The notes beneath the pieces are model-generated. The model made no database searches. It was not told the DNA's origin and worked only from the letters and a program-made list of their open reading frames with translations. Shown here piece by piece: positions 11,092 through 22,028 of a stretch of DNA of 64,000 nucleotides. Source of the stretch: Fagopyrum homotropicum (lineage: Eukaryota; Streptophyta; Magnoliopsida; Caryophyllales; Polygonaceae); assembly GCA_033239125.1 (NCBI GenBank), contig BSWB01000001.1, positions 27,989,501-28,053,500 on the forward strand. The letters run 5' to 3'. The position numbers and the translations under genes are program-made. How positions within the stretch are numbered: the first letter of the stretch is position 1; each line of letters starts with the position of its first letter.

Positions 11092-11277
11092 TTCTGTCCT
11101 TCCAGTGTTGCTCCTGAGTTGTAATCCTTCCTTAGAAAGTACCTGGTTTCTGTCTAGGACGCCAAAAACAAAACAAAGAAAAGCAAAAGCAAACTATCTA
11201 AAGCTAGACTAGAAAAAGGGAAAAGAAAGTAATACCTTGGGTTGCCTCCCAAGAAGCGCTTGATTTAAGGTCGCTAG
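11092..11277 (-). repeat. A2 post-pol fragment between A1 and solo LTR B
   Basis: Read on the minus strand this matches A1 from about 5720 to 5890, the conserved block that follows pol (GCTAGCGACCTTAAA, CTTGGGAGGCAACCC, CTAGACAG). It is therefore the region just 3' of A2's pol. It was separated from pol by the solo LTR at 11278 and cut at its other side by A1. Confidence 0.82.
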
Positions 11278-13125
11278 TGATAACACGATTTATGACGTTA
11301 GTTTATGCATCCATTTAGATAGTTTTTCCCGCTGTTCATGCATAGTTTGGCATTAGTGCATGACGTTTACATTTGATTCATGCATATTGTCGAGATAGAC
11401 GTCTGCACGAACTATTATCGGTTTTGTAGGTATTTTGGGGAGCTTTTGGAGCTTAATCGATACATTCGAGGATCATTCCTCATGATGACACACTTCCGGA
11501 CTCATTAAGAAGCAAGCTAGGAGCTAAGGGGAACAAATAGGACCTTGTTGGTGCATGTCTTGCACCAACTCATGACTTAATGATCAAAAGAGAGATGTTT
11601 CACCAAAACCACGGCCTAGAGGCCATTTCCACGCCAGTGGTTTTGGCCGTGGTTTTCTCTGGACGGCTGTGACAACTGTCCCACGATCTCCATAACCGAC
11701 TCTTGCCCTTGATGGAGGATATAAGTGGTCCTGCAGGCTTATTCTCAGGGACATCCTCTCCCACACTCTCTCATTCTACAACATTTCATTGGAGGCTACT
11801 CTTGGAGGGAAGCAAAAACACTCTCATTGGGAGAAGAAGAAGAAGAAGAAGAAGAAGAAGAAGAAGAACATTAGTTTTAGAGTTTTCATAGTTTTTGAGA
11901 GATTTTTTAGTAAACTTATAGAAGACATTTGCAAGGCTTTGTAAGGAACGGATTTGAACCTTCTTTTGAAGGGTTGTAAGTCTTTCTTAACATTTATTCA
12001 GCTTGTTTTCTTGTTCTACTTGTTTCATCTCTCTTTCATTTCATTTTCTTGCTATGGAAGCCATGAATTTATGCTTGTTGAGTTTAATTGTTAAAATGGA
12101 TGTTGTTAGCTAAATAGTTGAGATTCTAGGGTAATGGAGTGATGGTTATGACTTGTACTATGATAGAATAGACTTAAATGTATCCTTGGATGAATTGCTT
12201 TCTCGAACTTAACTGCTGTTGAAAATCACGGGTTGTTCTTCCCCTTCCACGGCCGTGGTTCTAGATGATCTGCCCGTGATTTTGTCTGTTGTGCTTGTAT
12301 TGATAAATCTGAATGTTAGGATGTTAGATTGTTGAAATTATAGTGTTTGTTAAGCATAATCTAGCCTAGGGTGACCTAATTCTAGAAATCTAAGTGAGAG
12401 AAGAGACTTACCCAGTAATTCTCGCTCTTAGATACTAAAGATGATGAACGCTAGGTAGTAGTGAGCCTCATAAGCCGCTATTGGATTGAGTGTGCTAGGA
12501 TTGATGTTTAGGACTTGCCTTCTTGAGACTTACCCGGTAAGAAGAGGTTATATCCCTAGATAACAATCCGGTTTGTGTAGAATTCCCAACCTTAGGTTCC
12601 TAGAGACTTACCCGATGATAGGACCTTAGTTGCAGGATTAGTGGATCATGAGACCTACCCAGTGATTGAACCCATTTGAGAGACATTCCTTCCCAACATA
12701 CCATAGCTAGTCCAAGTTTGATTAGAAGCTTGAGTCCAAGGCCATAACCGGAATTCCTAACCCCTAGAATCCGCTTTTCTCTCTTTGATCACATATCTCG
12801 AGTTTGTTTTGCTTGTTTGTGTTGCCAGCTTAGTTGTTCGTTTGATTTGTTAATCTTGCGTGATTTGTGATCCTTACTTGATCACCACAAAACCAATCCA
12901 AAAACATTGTGATTTTCTTTTCTTTATTCCTTTCTCTTTTCTTAGATTAGATTTTCACTATCCATAAACATTTATTTGATTCGATTTCACCTTAGTCTTT
13001 GTGTTCGACCTCGGAATACTATCCTTGCTACAAAATGACCCATACACTGTGGGTTCGCTAGGAGTTAGGAAAATATATCGAGTTATAAATTTAAGACTTT
13101 TGTGCTACACGTTCTTAGCGTAACA
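11278..13125 (+). mobile_element. Solo LTR of a second Athila-like family (B), with target duplication
   Basis: It starts TGATAACACG and ends GCGTAACA. It is flanked by GCTAG (11273-11277) and GCTAA (13126-13130), a five-base target duplication with one mismatch. The uninterrupted sequence GCTAGCTGGACCGTA exists in A3 at about 19117-19130, confirming the insertion point. No internal region is present, so it is a solo LTR left by LTR-LTR recombination. Its layout parallels the A LTR, including four GAGACTTACCCGGTAA-like repeats (12413, 12525, 12603, 12650), but its GC-rich word is CCACGGCCGTGG (12247-12258). A GAA repeat lies at about 11833-11867. Confidence 0.88.
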
Positions 13126-13130
13126 GCTAA

Positions 13131-15990
13131 CTGGACCGTACGGCATCCCTAAACATGCTGGAAGGTATCCTCACCCCATACTTCGCCTTCATCATGGGGT
13201 GAGATAAAGAAGTCTATCAAACGTTCCAGCAAATGCAAGTGTTCATCGGGAAATAAATCATCGATGGGTGGGTCGTCCTTCTCGCATGAAGAGAGAGGTA
13301 GCCGGCTGAGGTGATCCGCAACAGAATTTTTGGATCCCTTCTTATCGCGAATCTCTAGGTCAAACTCTTGAAACATGAGAATCTATCGAATAAGACGCGG
13401 CTTTGCATCCTTCTTAGCAAGCAAGTAACGAATAGTTGCATGGTCAGTGTAAACAATAACTTTCGCCCCCACTAGGTAACAACGAAATTTCTCAAAAGCA
13501 TATATAACCACCAAAAGCTCATTTTCGGTGGTGGCGTAGTTTAGTTGGGCTTCATCTAGCGTCTGGCTAGCATAGTAAATGGAGTTGGTCCGGCCATCCT
13601 TCTTTTGTCCAAGCATTGCTCCTACCGCCACATCACTTGCGTCACACATGATCTCAAAGGGCAAGGTCCAATCTGGAGGTTGAATAATGGGAGCGGAGAT
13701 CAATGCTTCCTTTATCCTGTAAAATGCATCAAGCCCATTCCTGCGAAAACTCAAAAACAACATCCTTATTCAAGAGTTTAGTTAGTGGTTTAGAAATCTT
13801 CGAAAAATCCTTGATGAACCTCCTATAGACACCTGCATGCCCGAGAAAACTCCGCACACCCTTAACAAAACAAGGGGGAGGAAGTTTCTCAATAGTCTCG
13901 ATCTTAGCTCGATCGACCTTAATACCTCGGTTGGAAACGAGGTGTCCTAGCACAATGCCTTCATTAACCAAAAAATGACACTTCTCCCAATTCAAAACGA
14001 GATTAGTGTCTTCACATCTTTGTAGAACTAGAGAAAGGTTAGATAGGCAATCATCAAAAGAGGAACCATATACTGAAAAGTCATCCATAAATACCTCCAT
14101 GATCTCCTCTATGTACTCGGAAAAGATAGCCATCATGCATCGCTGGAAGGTAGCGGGTGCATTACATAATCCAAATGGCATCCTCATATAAGTGAATGTC
14201 CCCCATGGACAAGTGAAAGTGGTCTTCTCTTGATCATCCGGATGGATAGGAATCTTAAAGAAGCCACTATAACCATCTAAATAGAAAAAATGTGAATGTA
14301 GGGCTAATCGTTCGAGCATTTGATCGATGAAGGGAAGTGGAAAATGGTCCTTCCGAGTGGCCATGTTCAGCTTCTTGTAATCGATGCACACCCTCCAGCC
14401 CGTAACGGTCCTATTTGGGATCAACTCGTTGTTCTTATTCGTCACAACAGTCATCCCTCCTTTCTTCGGAACTACATGCACTGGGCTCACCCACTTGCTA
14501 TCCGAGATAGGGAATATGATACCTGCATCCAACAACTTAAGAATTTCTTTCTTCACAACCTCTTTCATGATTGCATTTACCCGTCTTTGAGGTTCCCGTG
14601 AAGTCTTATGATCATCCTCCATTAGTATTCTATGCATGCAGAAATAAGGCTTAATACCAATAAGATCATCAATAGTATAACCCAAAGCGTTTTGATGTTT
14701 TCTCAGGACATGCATCAATTTAGACAATTCAGTTTCCGAAAGGGAAGCACTAACGATGACGGGATAAGTAGAATCCGGTCCAAGGAAAACATACCTCAAG
14801 TGACTTGGAAGCGGTTTAAGCTCCACAATTGGGGGTGCCTTCTGAGGGGGATCTTTGCTTCCTCCTTCCAGTGGAGTAGACTTAGATCGAAGAACTGGAC
14901 TTTCAGAAGTCTCAGTTGACATCATCTCGCTTGCGACCTCGGTCGAGGTCCAGAGTGGGTGACCGAGATGTTCTTCAGATAAGAACACCTCGCTTGGTCC
15001 AGAAAGTGCCTCGGTCGAGGTACTGGAACTGTGACCGAAATTGGAGATTCTCTTCTCCTGGATTAGTTTTTCAATCTTAGCTCCTGGATCTTCTTCCAAT
15101 GCCTTTAAGCTCCGTATATTTGCATCACAAGTAGCATCTATACCTTCCTCCATTAAGCTAAAACTAATAATTCTTTCAAGAGGGTCATTAATAAGGATAG
15201 AGCTCACCAATTCTCTTGATTCTTCTTCATCATAGATGTTGAAGATGTCATCCTCCAGCGGCTCTTCTTTCATTGCAGCAAGCAATGCAAACTCCACTTG
15301 ATCTCCGCCAATGTTGAATTTCAACTTGGTGTTCTTACAATCCACATTGCAACCCGAAGTTGCTAGAAATGGTCTCCCGAGAATGATAGGAACGGGATAA
15401 TTTGCGGGTATATCAAGCACAACAAAGTCTATAGGTAAGTAGAAGTTACCTAACTTAACCGGAACATCTTCCAAAATGCCCACGGGATGGGTAATGGAGC
15501 GGTCCGCCATGTATAGCCTTATCTTCACCGGCTTGGGCTCTCCAAGTCCGATCTTCACACATAGCTCCAGCGAGATGATGCTCACGCTGGCTCCTAGATC
15601 ACTTAATGCCTCACAAGTTACATTTCCAACTTGAATGGGAATGCAAAATGAGCCGGGATCTCTTAATTTGGGTGGCATCTTCTCCTTCATGATTTGAATG
15701 AGCTTTGAGGATTTAGATGTCATCCTTACTTCACCAAAATCTTCCAGTTTCCTCTTCCTTGATAGAATTTCTTTTAAGAACTTCCCATATGCGGGCATCC
15801 CTAGAATAGCATCAAGGAAAGGGATGTTAATATGTAGCTTATTCATCAAGTCAAGGAACTTACCAAAGTGCTTGTCTAGATGCGCTCTAGCTCTTGACTG
15901 GGGGAATGTAAGTGGTGGTTTATATGTAGGAGGTGGGACATAAACTTCAGTTTTGTCCGTTGCTTTTTGGGACTCCACCTCGGGTGGCAC
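13131..15990 (-). pseudogene. A2 pol: protease, reverse transcriptase and RNase H; integrase missing
   Basis: Reading from 15990 downward: an aspartic protease motif (SDLGASVSII), then RT with the FPLPFIDQML and MPFGLCNAPATFQ blocks and the catalytic FMDDFSVYG near 14080, then RNase H (MCDASDVAVGAMLGQ, ATTENELL, YTDHATIRYLL). A one-base insertion near 13737 shifts the frame between RT and RNase H (GGAATGGGC, against GGAATGCC in A3). After RNase H the protein ends within about 25 residues at GEVWGEDTFQ. The conserved post-pol block follows at once, so all of integrase is missing. A3 has the same end, so the deletion is older than either insertion. This copy could supply RT activity only if the frameshift were bypassed. 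Confidence 0.87.
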
Positions 15991-17625
15991 CTCGACCGAA
16001 GTGTTCCTCGTCTATACTTGGACCGATGTGTTCTTCGTTTGCACTAGCATCGACCGAGGCAATGGATCTGCAATTTTCAGTCCACTTCTCGTCGTTATTG
16101 CCATAATTTGTCCTTTAGGGTTGCTCTCTATCCTTGCTGGGAGCTTTCTTGGATCTCTTGGCGCTTCATTCGCCTTATTAAAGAATTGTTGCTCTAAGGC
16201 TTTTTGTGCCTTCGAAAATGAAGTCATGGACGTCTCCATAGCGTTGAGCTTGATCAAGATGGCCTCCAGCACTGCATCTTTCTTCTTTGGCTGGGACGAA
16301 CTTGATCCAGGCTCCTGGATCTTCAATGGAGTAGAAGAAGAAGAGAAAGGGTTAGAAGAATTATTAGAATTTGAATTAGAATAAGGGTTACCCGAATTTT
16401 GATTGTTAGATCTCCAACTGTTGTTGTTGGAGCCTCTATTGTTGTTGTAATTATTGTTCATGGGCCCTTGATTGTTGTTCCTTGAGCCTTGATATCCTCC
16501 CTCTTCCTTCTCTGTGTGAGCAACCAAAAGGTCCTTCAATTGCTTCACATCATTCTTGAGGGAAATTAGTTGATTATCATTTGATGGAGCTTCTTGAAAA
16601 TTAACTCTCTTAACTCCATTTTCAGCTCCTTGGTGGGAGTATTTCTCCATGTGCAAAGCTTGTTTCTCAATGAACTCCCAAGCTTCATCAATCGGCATGT
16701 CCATGAATGTGCCGGCTGAGCGTAGTTGAAGATTGAATTGGGTAGCTCCATCCAATCCCTTGAAGTATATCTCCAACAACTCTATATTTGGAATCCCATG
16801 ATATGGGCAATCCAAGAGAACATCTTTAAATCTCTCCCATGACTTGGACAAACTCTCCTTGTCCTTCATGATGAATGCATTAATATTCCCTCTCATTTCA
16901 GCGGTTTCGGAGGGGGGAAAGAACTTCTTTAAGAACTCCGTCGTCATTTCCTCCCATGTGTTGATCTTTCCGGGAGGAAGAGACTGGTACCAAGTAAGCG
17001 CCCTGTCCTTAAAGAAAAGTAAAAAGGCCTTAGCTTGTAATTATTATTTTCCAGCCTTGAAGGTCTCAAGGTCTCCATCAAAATCTCATAGTTTTGTAAA
17101 TGTTGATGCGAAGACTCAACTCTCTAAACCTCCAAACTGGCATTGTCGGGTCTTGGAAAGAACTTGCGGTCGAAGTTCATAATCATGCTCCGCTGGATCA
17201 CCTAGGTTGACTCCTGGACGCCTCACTTGCTGGATTGCGCCCATCCTCTGTCCTAGGGTATGTGGAATACCTGCAAAAAGAACATCTCGGACCGGCATCC
17301 GAGGTAGATGTATCAGGGCCGCGACAACTGGAACGGGGTCCTGCCTCGGTCGATGCAGAATCTGGGCTCGTAGATCAACCATATCTGCTTTAATTTTTGT
17401 AGTTCTGGTGCGAGTTTGATCCCTCTCGCGCTGCAGTTCTTCCCTATTGAGGCGCAGCTGTTCCATCGCCTCCTTGAATTCGGCCTCAAGATCGCGATTG
17501 TCTTGGTTGGCCATTTTCGCTTCTTTCAAGCGTCTTTTGTACGTCTTCTCTGGTTCGGGATCGTAAGGAAAGATTTCCTTCCCAGCACGGGTTCTTCGCA
17601 TAAACCTAAGAAAAAGAACCTCCAA
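15991..17625 (-). pseudogene. A2 gag
   Basis: Same gag architecture as A1: an N-terminal charged region (YDPEPEKTYKRRL, MANQDNRD), a capsid-like region (16947 downward; FLKKFFPPSE, LLEIYFKGLD), an Asn/Ser-rich linker and a C-terminal part that joins protease. A small indel near 17115 and a missing A near 17005 compensate, so the phase is restored. A TAG near 16010 separates this part from the protease frame; A3 has CAG there, so it is a C to T change. Without these lesions it would be a normal Athila Gag. Confidence 0.82.
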
Positions 17626-17706
17626 AAGTCACTCAAGTAGAGTGGTTAGTAGCAACAGGGGCAATTGCCCCGAAAGACGACCGCAACCGGCTCGGTCTAG
17701 ACCAAG

Positions 17707-17724
17707 TCCCCGGTAACGGCGCCA
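17707..17724 (-). other. Primer binding site, tRNA-Asp type (A2)
   Basis: Reverse complement of TGGCGCCGTTACCGGGGA, with one substitution relative to A1. It lies six bases from the LTR edge at 17731 and fixes A2 as a minus-strand element with its 5' LTR on the high-coordinate side. Confidence 0.85.
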
Positions 17725-17730
17725 AAAACT

Positions 17731-18999
17731 TGTTCGCTCCAAACGGTGTGTGCAAGCTTTAAATTTATATCCCAAGAAGTATGCTTAAAACAAGGATGCA
17801 AATCCGCAGTGTACGGGTCAATTATAGTAAAAAGCAAGAATTTCGGGGTGTCGATCTCAGGGACTTAGGTGAAACCTAAGCAAGTAGAGGTTGTCTATGT
17901 AACTAATAACCACAAAAGAGATTAAAGCAATCAGAAGATGATAATAAGGTCAAATAAGGGGAATATGCAAATTCTAGGGATTAAGGCATCTAGTTGTGGT
18001 TCCAACTCAAGATCTAAAGATAAAGCGGACAAAGTTGAGATTTTTCAAAGAGAAGGTGTTTCTAAAATGGAATAGATCACCGGGTAACTCTCACTACTCG
18101 CAATCTCAAACCAAAGCTCCTATTACCGGGTAAGTCTCAAGGTACTAAGGAAAGGAACTATAATCTCAAACCAACACACCAACTAAGGGAATAGAATCAA
18201 CCTTTACCGGGTAAGTCTCGGGCTAACTCACAAAGATGGGATGAAGGCACACTCAAAACACAATAAAGGATAAACTTTTATTACCAATACTTATGATCTT
18301 GGGTAAACAAACAAAGGAATCACCGGGTAAGTCTCATCCTAGGCTTGCATTGAACCAGAAAAGGTGTAATAAGAATAGGATTTGGCAAACTCTAACACTT
18401 AACTCTCAGTTTCGGATCAGAAAAGGTCACCTCGGTCAGTCAAGTTCCACCCCGGCCGAGATGTTCATCGACTGAACGAGGTACTCTAGGGTTAAGGTTA
18501 AAGACTCGAGCTTTTAGGGTCCTACTAGGATTAAGAATATTTTGTCATCGTCTTTCCCACAACTTTCAGCCAATTACTCTAGAATCGCACAAGGAAATTA
18601 GCCACTCATCATCATGAAAGAAATAATCAAATATATGAGAAGGGAATGAATAAAATATCAAATAAATCAGTGTTCCTTGGATCACAAATCCAACAAGACA
18701 ATAAAACCAAAGGGAATCTAAGAAAATCTTACAAATCCCCTCAAAAGCTATCACAAAGCTATGAACTTTCCTTCCTTCAATCATCAAACTTTCTTCAAAA
18801 ATCCTTCCTAACTGCAACTTCTTCAATGATCCAAAGATGGTATCCAGGCTTTCTTTGAATTGTGGAAAATCCAACCCTTTATTCAAAAATCCTTCTTCAA
18901 TGATCCAAAGGTGGTTTCTTCAAAAAATCCTTCCTAACTTTCCTTCCTTCAATCATCAAACTTTCTTCAAAAACCCTTCTTCAATGATCCAAAGGTGGT
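17731..18999 (-). repeat. A2 5' LTR, truncated and internally duplicated
   Basis: On the minus strand this is the 3' two-thirds of an A-family LTR. It has the GCGAACA end at 17731 and the four spaced GAGACTTACCCGGTAA-type repeats between about 18075 and 18335. Near its far end a segment has been duplicated: TTCAATGATCCAAAGRTGG appears near 18822, 18895 and 18981. The LTR then stops and runs directly into the post-pol region of A3, with no TG terminus. Confidence 0.82.
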
Positions 19000-19181
19000 T
19001 TCTGTCTAGAGGATGCCAAAAACAAAGCAAAGTAAACTATCTAAAACTAAGCTAGGAAAAGGAAAAAGAAAGCAATACCTTGGGTTGCCTCCCAAGAAGT
19101 GTTTGATTTAAGGTCGCTAGCTGGACCGTACATCACCCTCAAATAAGCTGGAAGGTGTCCTCACCCCATACTTCACCTTCA
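19000..19181 (-). repeat. A3 post-pol fragment joined to the A2 LTR
   Basis: The minus strand matches the conserved block after pol in A1 (about 5720-5850) and A2. The env-position ORF and 3' LTR expected further 3' are gone; the A2 LTR follows instead. The junction at about 18993-19005 contains GGTTTCT, present in both parents, which points to recombination at microhomology. Confidence 0.75.
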
Positions 19182-22028
19182 TCATGAGGTGAGACAGAAA
19201 TCTATCCAACGCTCCAACAAGTGCAAGTGCTCATCGGGAAATGATTCATCTATGGGTAGGTCATCCTTCTCGAGTGAAGAGGGAGGTAGCCGGCTGAGGT
19301 GATCCGTAACAGAATTCTCGGATCCCTTCTTATCGCGAATCTCTAGGTCAAATTCTTGAAGCAAGAGAATCCAATGAATAAGACGCGGCTTCGCATCCTT
19401 CTTAGCGAGTAAGTAATGAATAGATGCATGGTCAGGGTAAACATTAACTTTCGCTCCCACTAAGTAAGAACGAAACTTCTCAAAAGCATATACAACCGCC
19501 AAGAGCTCCTTTTCGGTGGTGGCGTAGTTCAGTTGAGCTTCATCTAGCGTCTTGCTAGCATAGTAAATGGCGTTGGTCCGGCTATCCTTCTTTTGTCCAA
19601 GTACCGCTCCTACGGCTACATCGCTAGCATCACACATGATCTCAAAGGGCAAGGTCCAATCGGGAGGTTGAATGATGGGAGCGGTTATCAACGCTTCCTT
19701 TATCCTGTAAAAAGCATCAAGGCATTCCTGCGAAAACTCAAAAACAACATCCTTATTCAAAAGATTAGTGAGTAGTTTAGAGATTTTTGAGAAATCCTTG
19801 ATGAACCTCCTGTAGAAACCTGCATGCCCGAGAAAACTCCGCACATCCTTAACAGAACAAGGGGGAGGAAGTTTCTCAATAGTCTCGCTCTTAGCTCGAT
19901 CGACCTCAATACCTCGTTTGGAAACGAGGAGTACTAGAACAATCACTTCGCTAACCATAAAGTGACACTTCTCCCAATTCAAAACGAGATTAGTGTCTTC
20001 ACAACGTTGCAGCACTAGAGAAAGGTTAGTCAAACAATTATCAAAAGAGGAACCATATACCGAAAAGTCATCCATGAATACCTACATGACCTCCTCAATG
20101 TACTCGGAAAAGATAGGCATCATACAATGCTGAAAGGTAGAAGGTGCATTGCACAATCCAAATGGCATCCTCCTATAAGCGAATCTCCTCCATGGACAAG
20201 TGAAAGTGGTCTTCTCTTGATCATCCGGATGGATAGGAATCTGAAAGAAGCCACTATAACCATCTCGATAGCAAAAATGGAAGTGTTGAGCTAACCGTTC
20301 AAGCATTTGATCGATAAAGGGAAGCGGGAAGTGGTCCTTCCGAATTGCCACGTTCAGCTTCCTATAATCAATGCACATCCTCCAGCCCGTAACGGTCCTA
20401 GTTGGAATCAACTCGTTGTTCTTATTCGCCACAACGGTCATCCCTCCTTTCTTCGGAACTACATGCACCCGGCTCACCCACTTGTTATCCAATATGGTAA
20501 ATATGATACCTGCATCCAACAACTTAAGAATCTCCTACTTCACAACCTCCTTCATGATCGGATTTAACCGTCTTTGAAGTTCTGGTGAAGTCTTATGATC
20601 ATCCTCCATTAGTATCTTATGCATGCAAAAAGATGGCTTAATACCAACAAGATCATCAATAGTATAACCTAAAGCCTTTCGATGTTTCCTCAGGACATGC
20701 ATCAGTTTGGATAATTCAGTTTCAGAAAGGGAAGCACTAACGATGACGTGATAAGTAGAATCCGGGCCAAGGAAAGCATACCTGAAGTGACTAGGAAGTG
20801 GTTTAAGCTCCACGACTGGGGGTGCTTTCTGAGGTGGATCCGTGCTTCCTCCTTCTAGTGGAGTAGACTTAGATCGAAGAACTGGACTTTCAGAAGTCTA
20901 AGTTGTCATCATCTCGCTTGCGACCTCGGTCGAGGTCCAAGGTGGGTGACCGAGATGTTCTTCAAATAAGAACACTTCGCTTTGTCCAGAGAGTGCCTCG
21001 GTCGAGGTACTGGAACTGAGACCGAAACCTAAATTGCTCTTCTTCTCCTGGATTAGTCTCTCAATCTTAGCTCCTGGATCTGCTTTCAATGCCTTTAAGC
21101 TCCGTATATCTACATCACAAGAAACATCTATATCTTCCTCCATTAAACTAAAACTAAGAACTCTTTCAAGAGGATCATTAATAAGGATAGAGCTCACCAA
21201 TTTCCTTGATTCTTCTTCATCATAGATGTTGAAGATGTCGTCCTCCAGCGGCTCTCCTTTCATTGCAACAAGCAATGCAAATTCCACTTGATCTCCACCA
21301 ATGTTGAATTTCAACTTGGCGTTCTTACAATCCACATTGCAACCCGAAGTTGCTAGAAATGGCCTCCCGAGAATGATAGGAACGGGATAATCTACGGGAA
21401 TGTCAAGTACAACAAAGTCTATAGGTAAGTAGAAATTACCTAACTTGATGGGAATGTCTTCCAAAATACACATGGGATGGGTAATGGAGCGATCCGCCAT
21501 GTATAGTCTTATCTTCACCGGCTTGGGCTCTCCAAGTCCGATTTTCTCACATAGCTCCAGTGGGATGATACTCACGCTGGCTCCTAGATCACACAATGCT
21601 TCATAAGTGACATCCCCAACTTGAAAGGGAATGCAAAATGAACCGGGATCTCTCAATTTGGGTGGCATCTTCTCCTTCATGATTTGAATGATCTCCGATG
21701 ACTTAGATGTCATACTTACTTCTCGAAAATCCTCCAGCTTCATCTTCCTTGATAGAATCTCTTTTAAGAACTTCCCATAGGCGGGCATCCCTAGAATAGC
21801 ATCAAGGAAAGGGATGTTAATGTGTTGTTTATTCATAAAGTCTAGAAACTTACCAAAATGTTTGTCTAGATGTGCTCTGGCCCTTGACTGGGGGAATGGA
21901 AGTGGTGGTTTATATACAGGAGGTGGAACATAAAGTTCAGATTTATCTTTCGCTTTCTGGGGCTCCACCTCGGTTGGCACCTCGACCGAAGTGTGCCTCG
22001 TCTGATCCTGGACCGAGGTGTTCTTCAT
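19182..22028 (-). pseudogene. A3 pol: protease, reverse transcriptase and RNase H; integrase missing
   Basis: One continuous phase runs from 23084 down to 19182 with only point stops: at about 22026, 20895, 20532 and 20079 within or at the edge of pol. Protease carries CDLGASVSIIPLE. RT carries PFIDQMLERL, RMPFGLCNAPSTFQ and FMDDFSVYG (near 20070, just after the 20079 stop). RNase H carries MCDASDVAVGAVLGQ, TTEKELLAVVY and YPDHASIHYLL, where P replaces the usual T. The protein ends shortly after RNase H at FPDEHLHLLE and a short tail, then the post-pol block. Integrase is absent exactly as in A2. Confidence 0.86.

Noticed and set aside
11584..11891. Frames in the B solo LTR, including an Arg run
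   Set aside because: The Arg run is the GAA microsatellite in another frame, and the region is LTR DNA.
16844..17640. Plus-strand open frames opposite A2 gag
   Set aside because: They are antisense shadows of gag on the minus strand.
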